DNA of 64,000 nucleotides from Sinobacterium caligoides (GCF_003752585.1 NZ_RKHR01000005.1:406947-470946), one strand, 5' to 3'; shown: positions 26,416 through 35,803, numbered from the stretch's first letter. Numbers and translations are program-made. The notes: a model not told the origin generated them from the sequence alone.

Positions 26416-26958
26416 CTATTTTGACGAACGACTCACCGAAGGAATAAAACGCGCTACCTTCGCTCCCATAGCAAATAATTTCATTAACGTCGCTTGCGGC
26501 AGTGTACTGATCTGCTCATACCAAGCCGTCAAGGTAGAAACAAAGTGTGACATCTCCCGAATCTGCTGTTTGACACTTTCTGGAGTCGCCTCATCTTCCG
26601 ACATTTCGAGTTCACACTGACGAAGCATCGTCAAAATAGGGTCAATCTCACGGCGCTTACGCTCCTCGACAATCGTTAGCAGCATGTGCCAACAATCTCC
26701 CTTCGCGCTAAAGTGATCGCGTCGATCACCCAACACACTCGAACGCTCTATTAACCCCCAGCTTTGCAGCTCTTTAATACTGGTACTCACATTGGAGCGA
26801 GCAACCGACAGTAGTGACGCGATTTCATCCGCCGGCATAGGCTTAACGTTAAGGTAAAGCAGCGCATGAATCTGAGAAACAGTACGGTTCACCCCCCAAC
26901 GCGTGCCCATCTCGCCCCAGTGCAATATATAGCGTTCCATCAACGGCGTAATTTCCAT
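26416..26958 (-). CDS. GbsR/MarR-like transcriptional regulator
   Basis: A 180-residue winged-helix protein. The DNA-binding part is clear: GVNRTVSQIHALLYLNVKPMPADEIASLL, then SVARSNVSTSIKELQSWGLIER as the recognition helix and wing (about 50-73). The C-terminal half is helical and should form the dimer and effector part, as in the GbsR family. It heads the operon with DUF4166, DCC and the SDR protein. A near-perfect palindrome overlaps the -10 element of its own promoter (27043-27086), which suggests that it represses itself and the downstream genes. The ligand is unknown. Confidence 0.85.
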   Translation of the reverse strand: MEITPLMERYILHWGEMGTRWGVNRTVSQIHALLYLNVKPMPADEIASLLSVARSNVSTSIKELQSWGLIERSSVLGDRRDHFSAKGDCWHMLLTIVEERKRREIDPILTMLRQCELEMSEDEATPESVKQQIREMSHFVSTLTAWYEQISTLPQATLMKLFAMGAKVARFIPSVSRSSK

Positions 26959-27042
26959 CTCTCACTCACCTATTTATCTATCTATAAGATCCATAATCGG
27001 ATCAAAATACGAAGACAACGATATGATTAAGCTATTATTTCT

Positions 27043-27086
27043 GTTAGTACAGAAACAACTGTATTAACAATAGATAATAAAGTCAA
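27043..27086 (-). promoter_or_regulatory. Promoter with overlapping palindromic operator for the GbsR-like operon
   Basis: Minus-strand -35 TTGACT (27081-27086) and -10 TACAGT (27058-27063) are 17 bases apart. A ten-base inverted repeat, GTTAGTACAG/CTGTATTAAC (27043-27052 and 27059-27068), nine of ten positions matched, covers the -10 element. This is the layout of an autorepressed promoter; the regulator starts about 85 bases downstream. Confidence 0.72.
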
Positions 27087-27119
27087 CGCCATCGTGAAGG
27101 TAACGCATGCACTCACTCG

Positions 27120-28028
27120 CTAGTCGAAGTGATCCCAGTAAGGATTATCGCCAAAGCGCTCGAGAATAAAATCAATAAACAATCGCGCCCGTAGCGGCAG
27201 AAATCGACTGCGGGGATAAACGGCAAAAGCCGTCAGTGTGGGTAATCCGCACTCGGGTAATACGGTAACCAGATCACCTGCAGCCAATGATTTCCAGCAA
27301 ATAAAGCTTGGCAACATCGAGATACCATGACCTGCAACGCTCATCTTCGCGAGAAAGTCACCACTGTTAGTCGCCATCTTACTGTTCAGTTTCAGCTGAT
27401 GCTCCACCCCCTCAGTATCATCGATAGTCCAAACAAAATTGCGTGCGTAGCCATAGCTCAAAATATCGTGCTGCATCAACGCCTCAGGACTATGCGGTGC
27501 CCCCTTACGCGAAAGGTAATCCGGACTGGCGACCAACCTATGACGTACCGTGGAGATTTTTCGCGCCTGCAGGCTGGAGTCCTTCAAGTTGGCAATTCGA
27601 ATCGCAAGATCAAAGCCCTCCTCGACCAAATCAACCTCTCTATCTGAGAAATCAACCTGGATGACAATATCTGGATACCGCTGGGTGAATAAGTCGATAG
27701 CCGGGCTGAGGTGAAGCAGACCAAAAGAGAGCGGCACAGCAACACGCAGCACACCTGAAACATCGGTGGCTGTTTTAGTCGCCTCACAATTAATCTCGGC
27801 AATATGATCCACGATTTTCATCGCCTCTTGATAATATCTGCCGCCAAAATCTGTCAGGCTGGAGCGCCGTGTCGTGCGCTGAATCAACCGCGTACCAAGG
27901 CGCTCTTCCAGCTCACTCAAGCGCCGACTGACCGCCGACTTCGCGATACCCAGCTGATCCGCCGCACGGCCAATACCACCGGCATCAACGACACGGATAA
28001 ACATCTGCATGTCTTCTAGCTGACCCAT
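27120..28028 (-). CDS. LysR-family transcriptional regulator
   Basis: A 302-residue LysR-type regulator. The N-terminal winged helix (MGQLEDMQMFIRVVDAGGIG, then RAADQLGIAKSAVSRRLSELEERLGTRLIQR) is followed by the periplasmic-binding-protein-like effector domain (LRVAVPLSFGLLHLSPAI from about 90). It is divergent from the pirin gene, with 174 bases between and an inverted repeat at 28052-28068. Related regulators (the AaeR/DhcR subgroup with this N-terminus) often control a neighbouring pirin or quinone/aldehyde detoxification gene. Control of the pirin-hemoglobin-GST genes is the natural inference. Confidence 0.9.
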   Translation of the reverse strand: MGQLEDMQMFIRVVDAGGIGRAADQLGIAKSAVSRRLSELEERLGTRLIQRTTRRSSLTDFGGRYYQEAMKIVDHIAEINCEATKTATDVSGVLRVAVPLSFGLLHLSPAIDLFTQRYPDIVIQVDFSDREVDLVEEGFDLAIRIANLKDSSLQARKISTVRHRLVASPDYLSRKGAPHSPEALMQHDILSYGYARNFVWTIDDTEGVEHQLKLNSKMATNSGDFLAKMSVAGHGISMLPSFICWKSLAAGDLVTVLPECGLPTLTAFAVYPRSRFLPLRARLFIDFILERFGDNPYWDHFD

Positions 28029-28051
28029 AATTTCTCTCTTTAGCCTCTATT

Positions 28052-28068
28052 GTTCTCAAAACAAGAAC
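28052..28068. promoter_or_regulatory. Inverted repeat between the LysR and pirin genes
   Basis: GTTCT and AGAAC are separated by seven bases, giving a 17-bp dyad in AT-rich flanks 24 bases from the LysR start and 135 bases from the pirin start. The position suits a LysR operator. Confidence 0.5.
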
Positions 28069-28202
28069 TATTAAAGACCAAAATCACTGTTTATTCCACA
28101 GTTGACAACAATTAATCTACACAGCAACAAAGTACAGACCAACTCTGGCCTGTATCACGGGAGAAGTGTCATCAACTCAGGCATTTCGTACGGAGATTAG
28201 TA

Positions 28203-29066
28203 ATGAACGCAAAAACACACATCGCTAGCAAAAATCGACAACTGAAAATCACGATTGCTGGTCAAGCTACGTCAGATGGAGACGGTGTCAAGCTGACACG
28301 CATGATCGGTACACGTGAGCTCGATATGCTCGATCCATTCCTGATGCTGGATGTTTTCGAGTCTGACCAGGCGCTGGACTATATCGGTGGCTTTCCCAGT
28401 CACCCGCACCGAGGTTTCGAGTCTGTTACATACTTGCTCGAAGGGCGGATGCGCCATAAGGACAGCGCAGGTAATGAAGGCATTATTCAATCCGGGGGCA
28501 TGCAATGGATAACCGCCGGCAGCGGCATCATACACTCTGAAATGCCGGAGCAGGAAAACGGTATGCTAGCAGGTTTTCAGCTATGGGTTAACCTGCCTCG
28601 CAGTCACAAAATGACCACCCCAAAATACTTAGAGTTTCCAGCCAACCCCGACACGGTTGAGCAGTGGGAAAGCGGCAGTCAGATCCGTGTAATCGCGGGC
28701 CGTACCGACCTAGGTACTGAAGCGGCAATAAAAGATACCCATGTCGATCTCACCTACATGGATGTTCAGCTACAAGCCGGTGATGAGTTTATTCAGCAGC
28801 TACCAAAGACTCATCACGCGTTTATCTACATGATTGAAGGAGACGTAACACTGGGCGAGCGTAACAGCGCTATTGAAGCACGTAGCCTAGCAATACTGAG
28901 CCAGGAGGGGGAACAGGTAAGCATTACAGCCAAGCAAAACAGTCGTTTCTTGTTAGTCGCAGGCCAACCACTCAATGAGCCTGTTGCCCGTGGTGGCCCC
29001 TTTGTGATGAACACAAAGGATGAGATAACGCAGGCATTTGCCGATTATCAAAGCAACCGTTTTTAA
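28203..29066 (+). CDS. Pirin family protein
   Basis: A 287-residue bicupin. The N-terminal cupin holds the metal ligands in GGFPSHPHRGFESVTYLLEG (His pair about 63 and 65; the following Glu about 110 in SGIIHSEMPEQENG with its His). The RMIGTRELDMLDPFLMLD segment near residue 35 is the standard pirin start pattern. Bacterial pirins of this type can have quercetin 2,3-dioxygenase activity or act as redox sensors; the role here is not shown. CGGAG is placed seven bases before the ATG. It is the first of three plus-strand genes with a truncated hemoglobin and a glutathione transferase, opposite a LysR gene. Confidence 0.9.
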   Translation: MNAKTHIASKNRQLKITIAGQATSDGDGVKLTRMIGTRELDMLDPFLMLDVFESDQALDYIGGFPSHPHRGFESVTYLLEGRMRHKDSAGNEGIIQSGGMQWITAGSGIIHSEMPEQENGMLAGFQLWVNLPRSHKMTTPKYLEFPANPDTVEQWESGSQIRVIAGRTDLGTEAAIKDTHVDLTYMDVQLQAGDEFIQQLPKTHHAFIYMIEGDVTLGERNSAIEARSLAILSQEGEQVSITAKQNSRFLLVAGQPLNEPVARGGPFVMNTKDEITQAFADYQSNRF

Positions 29067-29146
29067 CTAAAGCGTAAGTGATCTCCCCCTAATTTATGTA
29101 ACAGGCGTCGTCATTAGGCGCCAATGTGGTATTACAGGCATTGAGC

Positions 29147-29563
29147 ATGAAATCTATTACCTTATTTGACGCTGTTGGTGGCGAAAGCAAATTCATCGAG
29201 TTGTGTGAACATTTCTATAACAAAGTCTTAGCGGATCCTCTCTTGGCACAGCTGTTTGATCGACCCGAGGAAGATCATGCAGGAAGACTAGCCGCATGGT
29301 TTACAGAGGTTTTTGGTGGTCCTGCACGACATACCGAAACTCGCGGTGGCTTTTCGACAATGGTGCGCTCTCACTATGGTTTAAAAATTACGGCGCCTCA
29401 AAGGGAAGCATGGCTAGAATATATGAAACAGTCGACTACAGAACTTAATTGGTCTCAGCAAACGAGTGATGCATTAATCGGTTACCTCAATCAGCATTCT
29501 AAATTCTCTGTCCGAGACTCACACGCATACCCCAAGGACCAACCCACAGGAAAAACCTCATGA
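29147..29563 (+). CDS. Group II truncated hemoglobin
   Basis: About 138 residues. The pattern TLFDAVGGESKFIELCEHFYNKVLADPLLAQLF is that of truncated hemoglobins, with the proximal His in FSTMVRSHYGLKITAPQREAWLEYM (SHYGL, F8) and the Trp-G8 equivalent in EAWLEYM. These mark group II (TrHbO). Such proteins bind oxygen, NO or peroxide and are linked to oxidative and nitrosative stress. ATG at 29147 gives the normal family start; a GTG at 29126 is in frame but adds unusual residues. The stop overlaps the GST start by four bases (ATGA), so the two genes are coupled. Confidence 0.85.
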   Translation: MKSITLFDAVGGESKFIELCEHFYNKVLADPLLAQLFDRPEEDHAGRLAAWFTEVFGGPARHTETRGGFSTMVRSHYGLKITAPQREAWLEYMKQSTTELNWSQQTSDALIGYLNQHSKFSVRDSHAYPKDQPTGKTS

Positions 29564-30159
29564 AACTTTACTTTGCTCCAGGCACATGCGCACTTGCTCC
29601 CCATATAGCCTTAGAATGGGCGAGCGCTAACTATGATACACAAGGTGTAAAACTTGGTGATCCAGTATATTTAAAGGTTAATCCACTCGGCGCAGTTCCT
29701 GCCTTAGAAGATGGTAATCGTTTGATGACGCAAGCCGATGCTATTTTGAAATACATTGCAGAAAAATACCCAGAAGCAGAGCTGGCAGCCCAAGGCACGA
29801 TTGATTCGAATTATGAACTCGACAAATGGCTGGCTTTTTTGACGGGAGACCTTCACCCTGCGTTCTACCCCTATTTTAGCCCCGGCCGTTATACGGTGGA
29901 CGAAAGTGAAGAAGCCTACGCAAAAGTTAGGCAAGCGGGGAGTTTATTAATCGCCAAATTTTTGACGCACCTCGACCATCATATGAAGGGCAAAAATCAC
30001 ATTGCTCTAGGTAAGCGCACAATCGCTGACCCCTATGCCTTTGCCATGTTACGTTGGGCGCAACCTTTGGATCAATACCCTGAGTTAAAGCGTTTCTTTG
30101 ACAGCATGATGGAAGATACCGGTGTTATCGCAGCATTGAAGATGCAAGGTATAAAGTAA
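29560..30159 (+). CDS. Glutathione S-transferase
   Basis: A 199-residue cytosolic GST, beta-class-like. The N-terminal thioredoxin fold begins MKLYFAPGTCALAPHIALEW, with the Cys10 of beta-class enzymes present (GTCALAPH). NPLGAVPALEDG (about 46-57) contains the cis-proline and QADAILKYIAEKYP the SNAIL-like motif that contacts glutathione. The C-terminal all-helical domain follows. It conjugates glutathione to electrophiles or holds it for peroxidase activity. It is coupled to the truncated hemoglobin gene and ends before a strong terminator. Confidence 0.88.
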   Translation: MKLYFAPGTCALAPHIALEWASANYDTQGVKLGDPVYLKVNPLGAVPALEDGNRLMTQADAILKYIAEKYPEAELAAQGTIDSNYELDKWLAFLTGDLHPAFYPYFSPGRYTVDESEEAYAKVRQAGSLLIAKFLTHLDHHMKGKNHIALGKRTIADPYAFAMLRWAQPLDQYPELKRFFDSMMEDTGVIAALKMQGIK

Positions 30160-30191
30160 ACTGCTGCCCTTTCAACCCACTTAATACAACT

Positions 30192-30221
30192 AAAAAAGAG
30201 CAGCCTGCGCTGCTCTTTTTT
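30192..30221. terminator. Bidirectional intrinsic terminator
   Basis: A 13-base perfect stem, AAAAAAGAGCAGC/GCTGCTCTTTTTT, with a four-base loop has U runs on both strands. It ends the pirin-hemoglobin-GST unit and, from the other side, the TonB receptor gene at 30320-32719. Confidence 0.9.
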
Positions 30222-30319
30222 CGTTCTCACTCCATCGCCAAAGCCACTCTAAACAACATGACATCGCTTGCATTGAGGCAAGAGAGCCCCCGCGACTTTA
30301 GCCGAAGCACTGACTGAGT

Positions 30320-32719
30320 TTAAAAGTTATAGGTCGTCTGCAAGTACCAAGCACCGCCATCGTAGTTAGCCGGTGTTCGACGCGAGTACTGCAGCCCCAC
30401 ACTCTCTCGATTAGCGTAGCCCTCACCAATCTCATTGACATACTCATCAAATATATTGGTACCACCGGCAGCAAAGCGCAGGTTCTCGTTAAAGTCATAA
30501 CCGACCTCGAGATCGATATAAACGATATGATCTATCTCGGCGGATGGCTGTACCGGGTCGTGAATCGTGCCACGCTCGTCATAGTGCGAACCATAGTAGT
30601 TAGCACGTACCAGCACATTCCAATTATCGGCAAAGAAGGTGTTCGCCGATAACACAAAGCGTTCGTTGGGATAGTTATGCTCTATATCTTCAACCGTCGC
30701 ATCACTCACGGGCAAAATGCCACCAACAGAAGCCTGATCTGTCACCTCCATCTTGTTATAGTTAAAGGCGAAGCTAAGCTGCGTATTGACGCCCGCATTC
30801 CACTCTTGATTAGCACTCAGCACCACATCGATACCGTTGGTCTCGACATCAAGCGCATTGGTGTAAAACGAAATGCTCCGTCCATCAGGTAGAACAATGT
30901 CCCCCGTACGATAGATACGGTCATCCACCTCAATGTGGTAAGCGTCGACAGAAAGGTTCACATTCTCTGCTAACATCGCCGTGAAACCAACACTGTAGTT
31001 GATCGCCTTCTCTTCGGTCAGTGCTGCACCACCGACTGACAAGGCCTCTGGACTCGTAGGAGATACCAAGCCTTCTTCTTGCTGTAATCCTGTCGTACCG
31101 TCGAACGTGGTAATCGTCGTACGCACATTAGACTGGCCTGGCGTTGGCGCATGGAAGCCCGTCGACACTGCGGCACGGAGCGCCACGCTATCGGTTAAGC
31201 GATAGCGGGTCGCCAACTTACCATTGAGTGTGCTACCGAAGTCAGAGAAGTCTTCGTAGCGTGCCGCATACTGCACCATCCACGCCTCGGTAATATCCTG
31301 CTCGATATCGACATAAACAGCATAGTTATCACGATCGAACTCACCGGCATCTGCTGGACCAAATCCTCTCAAACCGTTAGAGCCTTCGCCTTGATAAGAG
31401 GCCGCCTCGCCCTGCTTAACAATATAGGTTTCCTCCCGCCACTCAACACCGAAGGCCAGGTTAATATCGTCCGTCAGCTGCTTGGAGAAATCAGCGTTAA
31501 CGTTAATCTCTTGCTGCTCATAGCCTCCGACATCAAAGTCACGCTGCCAAGGCTCACCACTGGCATTGAGCCCCAATGTGGGGTTAAGGGTATTATTGAG
31601 GAAGTAATCCAACGCATTCTGACCATAGCCAACACTGTAGTCATAGATAAGGCCGTTAGTCAGCTCACCACGGAGGCCACCAACAACACTAAAATCTTCC
31701 TGGTCACCATCCAGATAAGGCGTATAACCCTGCTGTAAACCCGCAAAGCCTTCATCACACAGTGTACTAATGGTTGAGTGCGCTGTACTGCAGTCATCGA
31801 TATAGCCTGGGCGGTAGAAGAAGCGATAGCGACCTTCTGTTTTGGCATAGTTCGCATGCCCGTAAACCTCAAGACTATCACTTAAGTCATAACCAGAATT
31901 GATGAAAAAGCGCGTAGCAGACGCCTCTGAACGCCCCCATGTCTGAGCGAAGGGCGCATCATCAAAGGGGCTGTCTTGCCCTACCCCTTGTACGCCACCA
32001 TCGATTAGCGCCTGTGCATCAGGTCGCTGTAAGCCACGCGATAGCGCTTCATTGTCGGTCACTTCTATACTGGCATTGATAAAGCCACTTTTACCGAGAG
32101 CAACACCCCCGTTAGCCGATACCTTAACCGATTGCTCGCCCTCGTAATATTCGCCATACTTGAGCTCGACAGAGCCCCCCTCGGCACTATCTTTCAACTG
32201 AAAGTTCATCACACCGGCGATCGCATCAGCACCATACTGGGCCGATGCACCATCACGTAACACCTCGACATTTTTCAGCGCGACTGTTGGAATCATGCCG
32301 ATATCAGGCGCATGAGCTCCGTTACCTGCCGCAGAGGCAAAAAACTGTACGAGCGCTGAGCGATGGCGACGCTTACCGTTAACCAGCACTAAGGTTTGGT
32401 CCGGTGCCTGGCCACGCAATGAGGTCGGGCGAATAAAGGCACTACCATCGCCGGTTGCCGGTATTGCTGTAAAGGAAGGTACCAAAGCCTTTAGGTCATC
32501 AATAATATCTGCCGTATTTCCCGCCGAAGAGAGCTCTTCAGCAGAGAACACATCAATGGGCACCGCTGAATCCATCGCAGTCCTCGGTTTTTTGCTGCGA
32601 CTACCTAGTACAACCACTTCCTCTACCATATGCTCTTCTGCAGAAAAAACAGGCTGACTCAGCGACGATACAACAGTAGCAACCGCTAGAAAAAGCGGGC
32701 TTTTACTCAACACTCTCAT
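30320..32719 (-). CDS. TonB-dependent receptor
   Basis: A 799-residue outer-membrane receptor. A signal peptide ends at QPVFSA-EEHM, followed by the TonB box EEVVVLGSR, a plug domain with LRGQAPDQTLVLVNGKRRHR and VEVLRDGASAQYGADAIAGV, then the barrel ending in TTYNF. The plug pattern (QTLVLVNGKRRH, GADAIAGVMNF) fits the large group of receptors for carbohydrates, peptides or unknown substrates rather than the siderophore subfamily of the 7.5-9.7 kb receptor. GGAG eight bases before the ATG supports the start. No transport partner genes are adjacent, so the substrate remains open. Confidence 0.88.
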   Translation of the reverse strand: MRVLSKSPLFLAVATVVSSLSQPVFSAEEHMVEEVVVLGSRSKKPRTAMDSAVPIDVFSAEELSSAGNTADIIDDLKALVPSFTAIPATGDGSAFIRPTSLRGQAPDQTLVLVNGKRRHRSALVQFFASAAGNGAHAPDIGMIPTVALKNVEVLRDGASAQYGADAIAGVMNFQLKDSAEGGSVELKYGEYYEGEQSVKVSANGGVALGKSGFINASIEVTDNEALSRGLQRPDAQALIDGGVQGVGQDSPFDDAPFAQTWGRSEASATRFFINSGYDLSDSLEVYGHANYAKTEGRYRFFYRPGYIDDCSTAHSTISTLCDEGFAGLQQGYTPYLDGDQEDFSVVGGLRGELTNGLIYDYSVGYGQNALDYFLNNTLNPTLGLNASGEPWQRDFDVGGYEQQEINVNADFSKQLTDDINLAFGVEWREETYIVKQGEAASYQGEGSNGLRGFGPADAGEFDRDNYAVYVDIEQDITEAWMVQYAARYEDFSDFGSTLNGKLATRYRLTDSVALRAAVSTGFHAPTPGQSNVRTTITTFDGTTGLQQEEGLVSPTSPEALSVGGAALTEEKAINYSVGFTAMLAENVNLSVDAYHIEVDDRIYRTGDIVLPDGRSISFYTNALDVETNGIDVVLSANQEWNAGVNTQLSFAFNYNKMEVTDQASVGGILPVSDATVEDIEHNYPNERFVLSANTFFADNWNVLVRANYYGSHYDERGTIHDPVQPSAEIDHIVYIDLEVGYDFNENLRFAAGGTNIFDEYVNEIGEGYANRESVGLQYSRRTPANYDGGAWYLQTTYNF

Positions 32720-33193
32720 TTCACAATCTCCAGATTGTTATTTTATTTATTCTTACCGACATCCATTCGATTTTGTATAAGAGCTAGAAATCAACACAAA
32801 AGATAACTAAATACGTCTTCACAAACTCACAAGCAAGCTTAAGTTTCGGGCAGGGATACTATCGACTAGCACTGTAGAATGAAAGAATTTTCAGATGATA
32901 AACGCATGAATCAATCAATAAAAAAATAAAAGCACTGAATTAACGCAAATAGCTAAAAAACACTCGCCACCGAAATCATTCGACGAGAACACCACACCAC
33001 CTTTTCAACGATACGTCACCGCATGGAGAGTGTTATGAACAGCGAGCCTAACTTTTTGTTGCGGATAAATTAGCAGGCTTTAGCATTTAAAAAACGTTGA
33101 AGAAAAAACCTTAAGATAGAGAGAAGTGAAGTTACAGATCTTGTTATCGCCTTAAAATAAAAGAGTAGACAACCTGTGCTGTATCTCCCCCTG
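32720..33193. other. Intergenic region between cls and the TonB receptor
   Basis: About 470 AT-rich bases holding the leader and promoter of the receptor (minus strand) and the region downstream of the convergently facing side of cls. No gene, repeat or clear operator seen. Confidence 0.5.
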
Positions 33194-34597
33194 TTACTGC
33201 ACAGGAGCCGCTAGCTTGGCAAGGCGAACCACAAAACGAAACCACCACGGTTTATTCGCCAGTGTGTTCTTTTTCATCAGCTCAGACTGAGAAAAATCAT
33301 CGATGAACATCTGTTCAACAGAAGCGATAAATGGCTCATCAGCTACAGCCGCAGTAATTTCAAAGTTAAGCCGAAATGAGCGATTATCGAGATTTGCCGT
33401 ACCTACCGTCGCTATAGAACTATCGATTAGGGTCACCTTTTCATGTAAAAAGCCATGGGTATAGCGATAAAACTGCACCCCCGTCTCGCTGGATTGATCG
33501 ATATAGGCAAAGGCAGCTAGGTAGACCAACAAGTGATCTGGCTTATTAGGGATCAACACCCGCACATCCACCCCCCGCAACCCCGCAAGCTGCAGCGCCG
33601 TCACAATCGACTCATCGGGGACAAAGTAAGGGCTGGCAATCCAGATGCGTTCCTGTGCCGAGTTGATCGCATGCACGAACAATAAATTGGCCGTCTCTAA
33701 CGAGTCTGCAGGGCCGCTGGGAATCACTAACACCCGAGCATCATCGCCTCGCGCCCCCGCAGCCGGCTGCCAGTTCAAGGCCGGTATCGATCCCGTTGCC
33801 CAGTGCCAATCCTCAACGAAGGACAGCTGCACCGCCAGCGCGGCCGGCCCATCAATACGCATATGAGTATCACGCCAATGACCAAAGCGGCGACTCTTAC
33901 CTAAGTACTCATCACCAACATTGTGACCACCCAACCAGGCACTGTCACCGTCGACGATAACCGTCTTGCGATGGTTGCGAAAGTTAATCTGGAAGCGGTT
34001 CCCCTTGCCCTTGCGCGTATTGAATGCAGCAACTTCGACGCCTGCCTCACGCAACTCTAGCAAATAAGCTTCCGGCAAAGCATGACAACCAATCTCATCG
34101 TAAATAAAGTAAATCGGCACCCCCTCAGCCACCTTCTCCATCAACGTGGTTTTGACACGGCGACCGAGACCATCATCCCTGATAATAAAGAACTGAAAGA
34201 GGACATAGTTTTTGGCACGACGAACCCCGGACAAAATGTCATCAAAACAGGCCTCGCCATCCATCAACAACTCAACATCATTGCCACTCAAAACCGGTAA
34301 GCGAGCAAGGGCAGCTGCCGCTCTAACGCTATCCATAGATTCGCCTTCTGGCAAACGGAAGGGGGCGATAGAAAGCCCAGCCTCTGCGACAAGGGGCCTT
34401 AAACGCCCGCTGGCACTGCGTCGAGCGGTAACATAACCGTTGAATTTATTCCGGCCTAACACCCAGTATGCGGGCACAGCTAAATAGGGGAACGTGAGAA
34501 GACAGACAAGCCAGGCTATCGTACCCTGCGATGTCCGTGTACTCATCACCGCGTGCACAGAGGAAATAATTCCCATGATGTGGAAGGCTAGAAGCAC
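33194..34597 (-). CDS. cls: Cardiolipin synthase, phospholipase D superfamily
   Basis: A 467-residue inner-membrane enzyme. An N-terminal hydrophobic pair (MLLAFHIMGIISSVHAVM and TIAWLVCLLTFPYLAVPAYW) anchors it. Two HKD catalytic motifs follow: NHRKTVIVDGDSAWLGGHNV (about 208-227) and HEKVTLIDSSIATVGTANLD (about 389-408). The spacing is that of ClsA-type enzymes, which join two phosphatidylglycerols to make cardiolipin and glycerol. It is a single gene. A second PLD-superfamily gene of phospholipid synthesis lies at 35887-37200. Confidence 0.9.
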   Translation of the reverse strand: MLLAFHIMGIISSVHAVMSTRTSQGTIAWLVCLLTFPYLAVPAYWVLGRNKFNGYVTARRSASGRLRPLVAEAGLSIAPFRLPEGESMDSVRAAAALARLPVLSGNDVELLMDGEACFDDILSGVRRAKNYVLFQFFIIRDDGLGRRVKTTLMEKVAEGVPIYFIYDEIGCHALPEAYLLELREAGVEVAAFNTRKGKGNRFQINFRNHRKTVIVDGDSAWLGGHNVGDEYLGKSRRFGHWRDTHMRIDGPAALAVQLSFVEDWHWATGSIPALNWQPAAGARGDDARVLVIPSGPADSLETANLLFVHAINSAQERIWIASPYFVPDESIVTALQLAGLRGVDVRVLIPNKPDHLLVYLAAFAYIDQSSETGVQFYRYTHGFLHEKVTLIDSSIATVGTANLDNRSFRLNFEITAAVADEPFIASVEQMFIDDFSQSELMKKNTLANKPWWFRFVVRLAKLAAPVQ

Positions 34598-34689
34598 AGC
34601 CCCTATTAACGTTTGAATATCGATAGTGTTAACCCTGTATGAATATCATCACTAAGAATATCGTCAGCAAAGCATCCCTATCCTTAAGT

Positions 34690-35172
34690 TTAGTCTGTTC
34701 GCGTAAACTCTATTATGTTAATTAATCGATTAAATTCAACCACATCTTGTTTCGACGCGGTTATCTTATAGCCTGATAACCGAGCAACAGCCTTCATCGC
34801 ACGGGGGTGTGCCTGCGCATAGCGCAGCAGTACGGGCTCAGCCTGCTCTTTGCTCAACACCCTGGCCTCGGCACGATAACTCCGCTGCTTAGAGGTTATA
34901 AACACCTCATTATTGGCAACAATGTTTTGATACCACTGCGACTTTACCCCAAAGCCTGACGCTGAATAAATAATACCCGCCGATTGATCACTGCCAATGA
35001 CCTCGATTACTGCTTGTCGCAGAGCTCCTGACTTACGCCCCCAGTGTTGTAATAAGATGAAACGTTTACCCAACAAAAAACCAAGTTTAAACCGATAAAG
35101 ATAGATCGGCGCTCGGAACAACATCAACTTAAAGCCCCTAGGAGGTGCCGCCTTTGCAATTTTCTCCAGCAA
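34690..35172 (-). CDS. Deazaflavin/F420-type nitroreductase-family protein (DUF385)
   Basis: A 160-residue protein with the split-barrel pattern LLQHWGRKSGALRQAVIEVI and the segment SGFGVKSQWYQNIVANNEVFI (about 73-93; GxxxxPxWyxNlxAnPxv-like), which define the DDN/DUF385 nitroreductase group. In actinobacteria these use F420; in a gammaproteobacterium the cofactor is uncertain and could be a flavin. No signal peptide. It has no operon partner: cls lies downstream and the MarR gene is divergent 200 bases away, so that regulator could act on it. Confidence 0.75.
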   Translation of the reverse strand: MLEKIAKAAPPRGFKLMLFRAPIYLYRFKLGFLLGKRFILLQHWGRKSGALRQAVIEVIGSDQSAGIIYSASGFGVKSQWYQNIVANNEVFITSKQRSYRAEARVLSKEQAEPVLLRYAQAHPRAMKAVARLSGYKITASKQDVVEFNRLINIIEFTRTD

Positions 35173-35389
35173 AATAAAAACTCCCTTGATTACATGCTAG
35201 CCCAGTATTCTAACGAAACCTATAACAAACACCTTTGCTAAGTGGCCACGCACTTTATTAAACGATGCTCATCTACAACCGCCATTGACATGCATCATCT
35301 GTGACGGTGTCGCTAGTAAGTATTTTACCTCTCAATTACATTCACTAAGCTATATCAACAAGTTAAAAAACGAGGTTAGAAACAATCGA

Positions 35390-35803
35390 ATGGAAAAGCG
35401 GCTATTTTTCCTGCTTAACATGTCCCAACATAGACTCTACAAACACGTCGATCAACGCAGTGAAAAAGACTTAGGAGTAACGATAAAACAGCTGGCTGCA
35501 CTGTATTTGCTCGCCAAAAATGAAGGCTGTCAACTCAAGGCGATGTGCGACGGGCTTGGCCTGAATAACTCTGCCGTCACCGGACTCACACAACGGCTGG
35601 AGAAAAATGCCCTGATCCGTAGGGAAGCTTGCAGTATCGACAGACGCGCCTCACAGCTGTATTTAACCGAGAAAGGGCAATCTAAAATCGAGGCTGCCGC
35701 CCCTCTGCTGCAGGAGATGAATGAAGCTATCCAAGGCGAGTTTAGTGACGAGGAAATCACCATCGTCACACGCTTCCTCAACCACCTAATGGAGCGGTTT
35801 TAA
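35390..35803 (+). CDS. MarR-family transcriptional regulator
   Basis: About 138 residues. The winged helix is visible as LGVTIKQLAALYLLAKNEGC, then the recognition helix LNNSAVTGLTQRLEKNALIRREAC and the wing SIDRRASQLYLTEKG (about 60-100). ATG at 35390 gives the size and start usual for the family; the frame is open to 35285 but the extra 35 residues are atypical. It is divergent from the deazaflavin-type oxidoreductase gene, a usual place for a MarR target. The effector is unknown. The stop lies inside a hairpin. Confidence 0.85.
   Translation: MEKRLFFLLNMSQHRLYKHVDQRSEKDLGVTIKQLAALYLLAKNEGCQLKAMCDGLGLNNSAVTGLTQRLEKNALIRREACSIDRRASQLYLTEKGQSKIEAAAPLLQEMNEAIQGEFSDEEITIVTRFLNHLMERF

Noticed and set aside
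30320-32719. Second TonB-dependent receptor as part of the siderophore system
   Set aside because: It is 12 kb away, has no Fur-like site I can see upstream, and its plug pattern differs from the siderophore subfamily.
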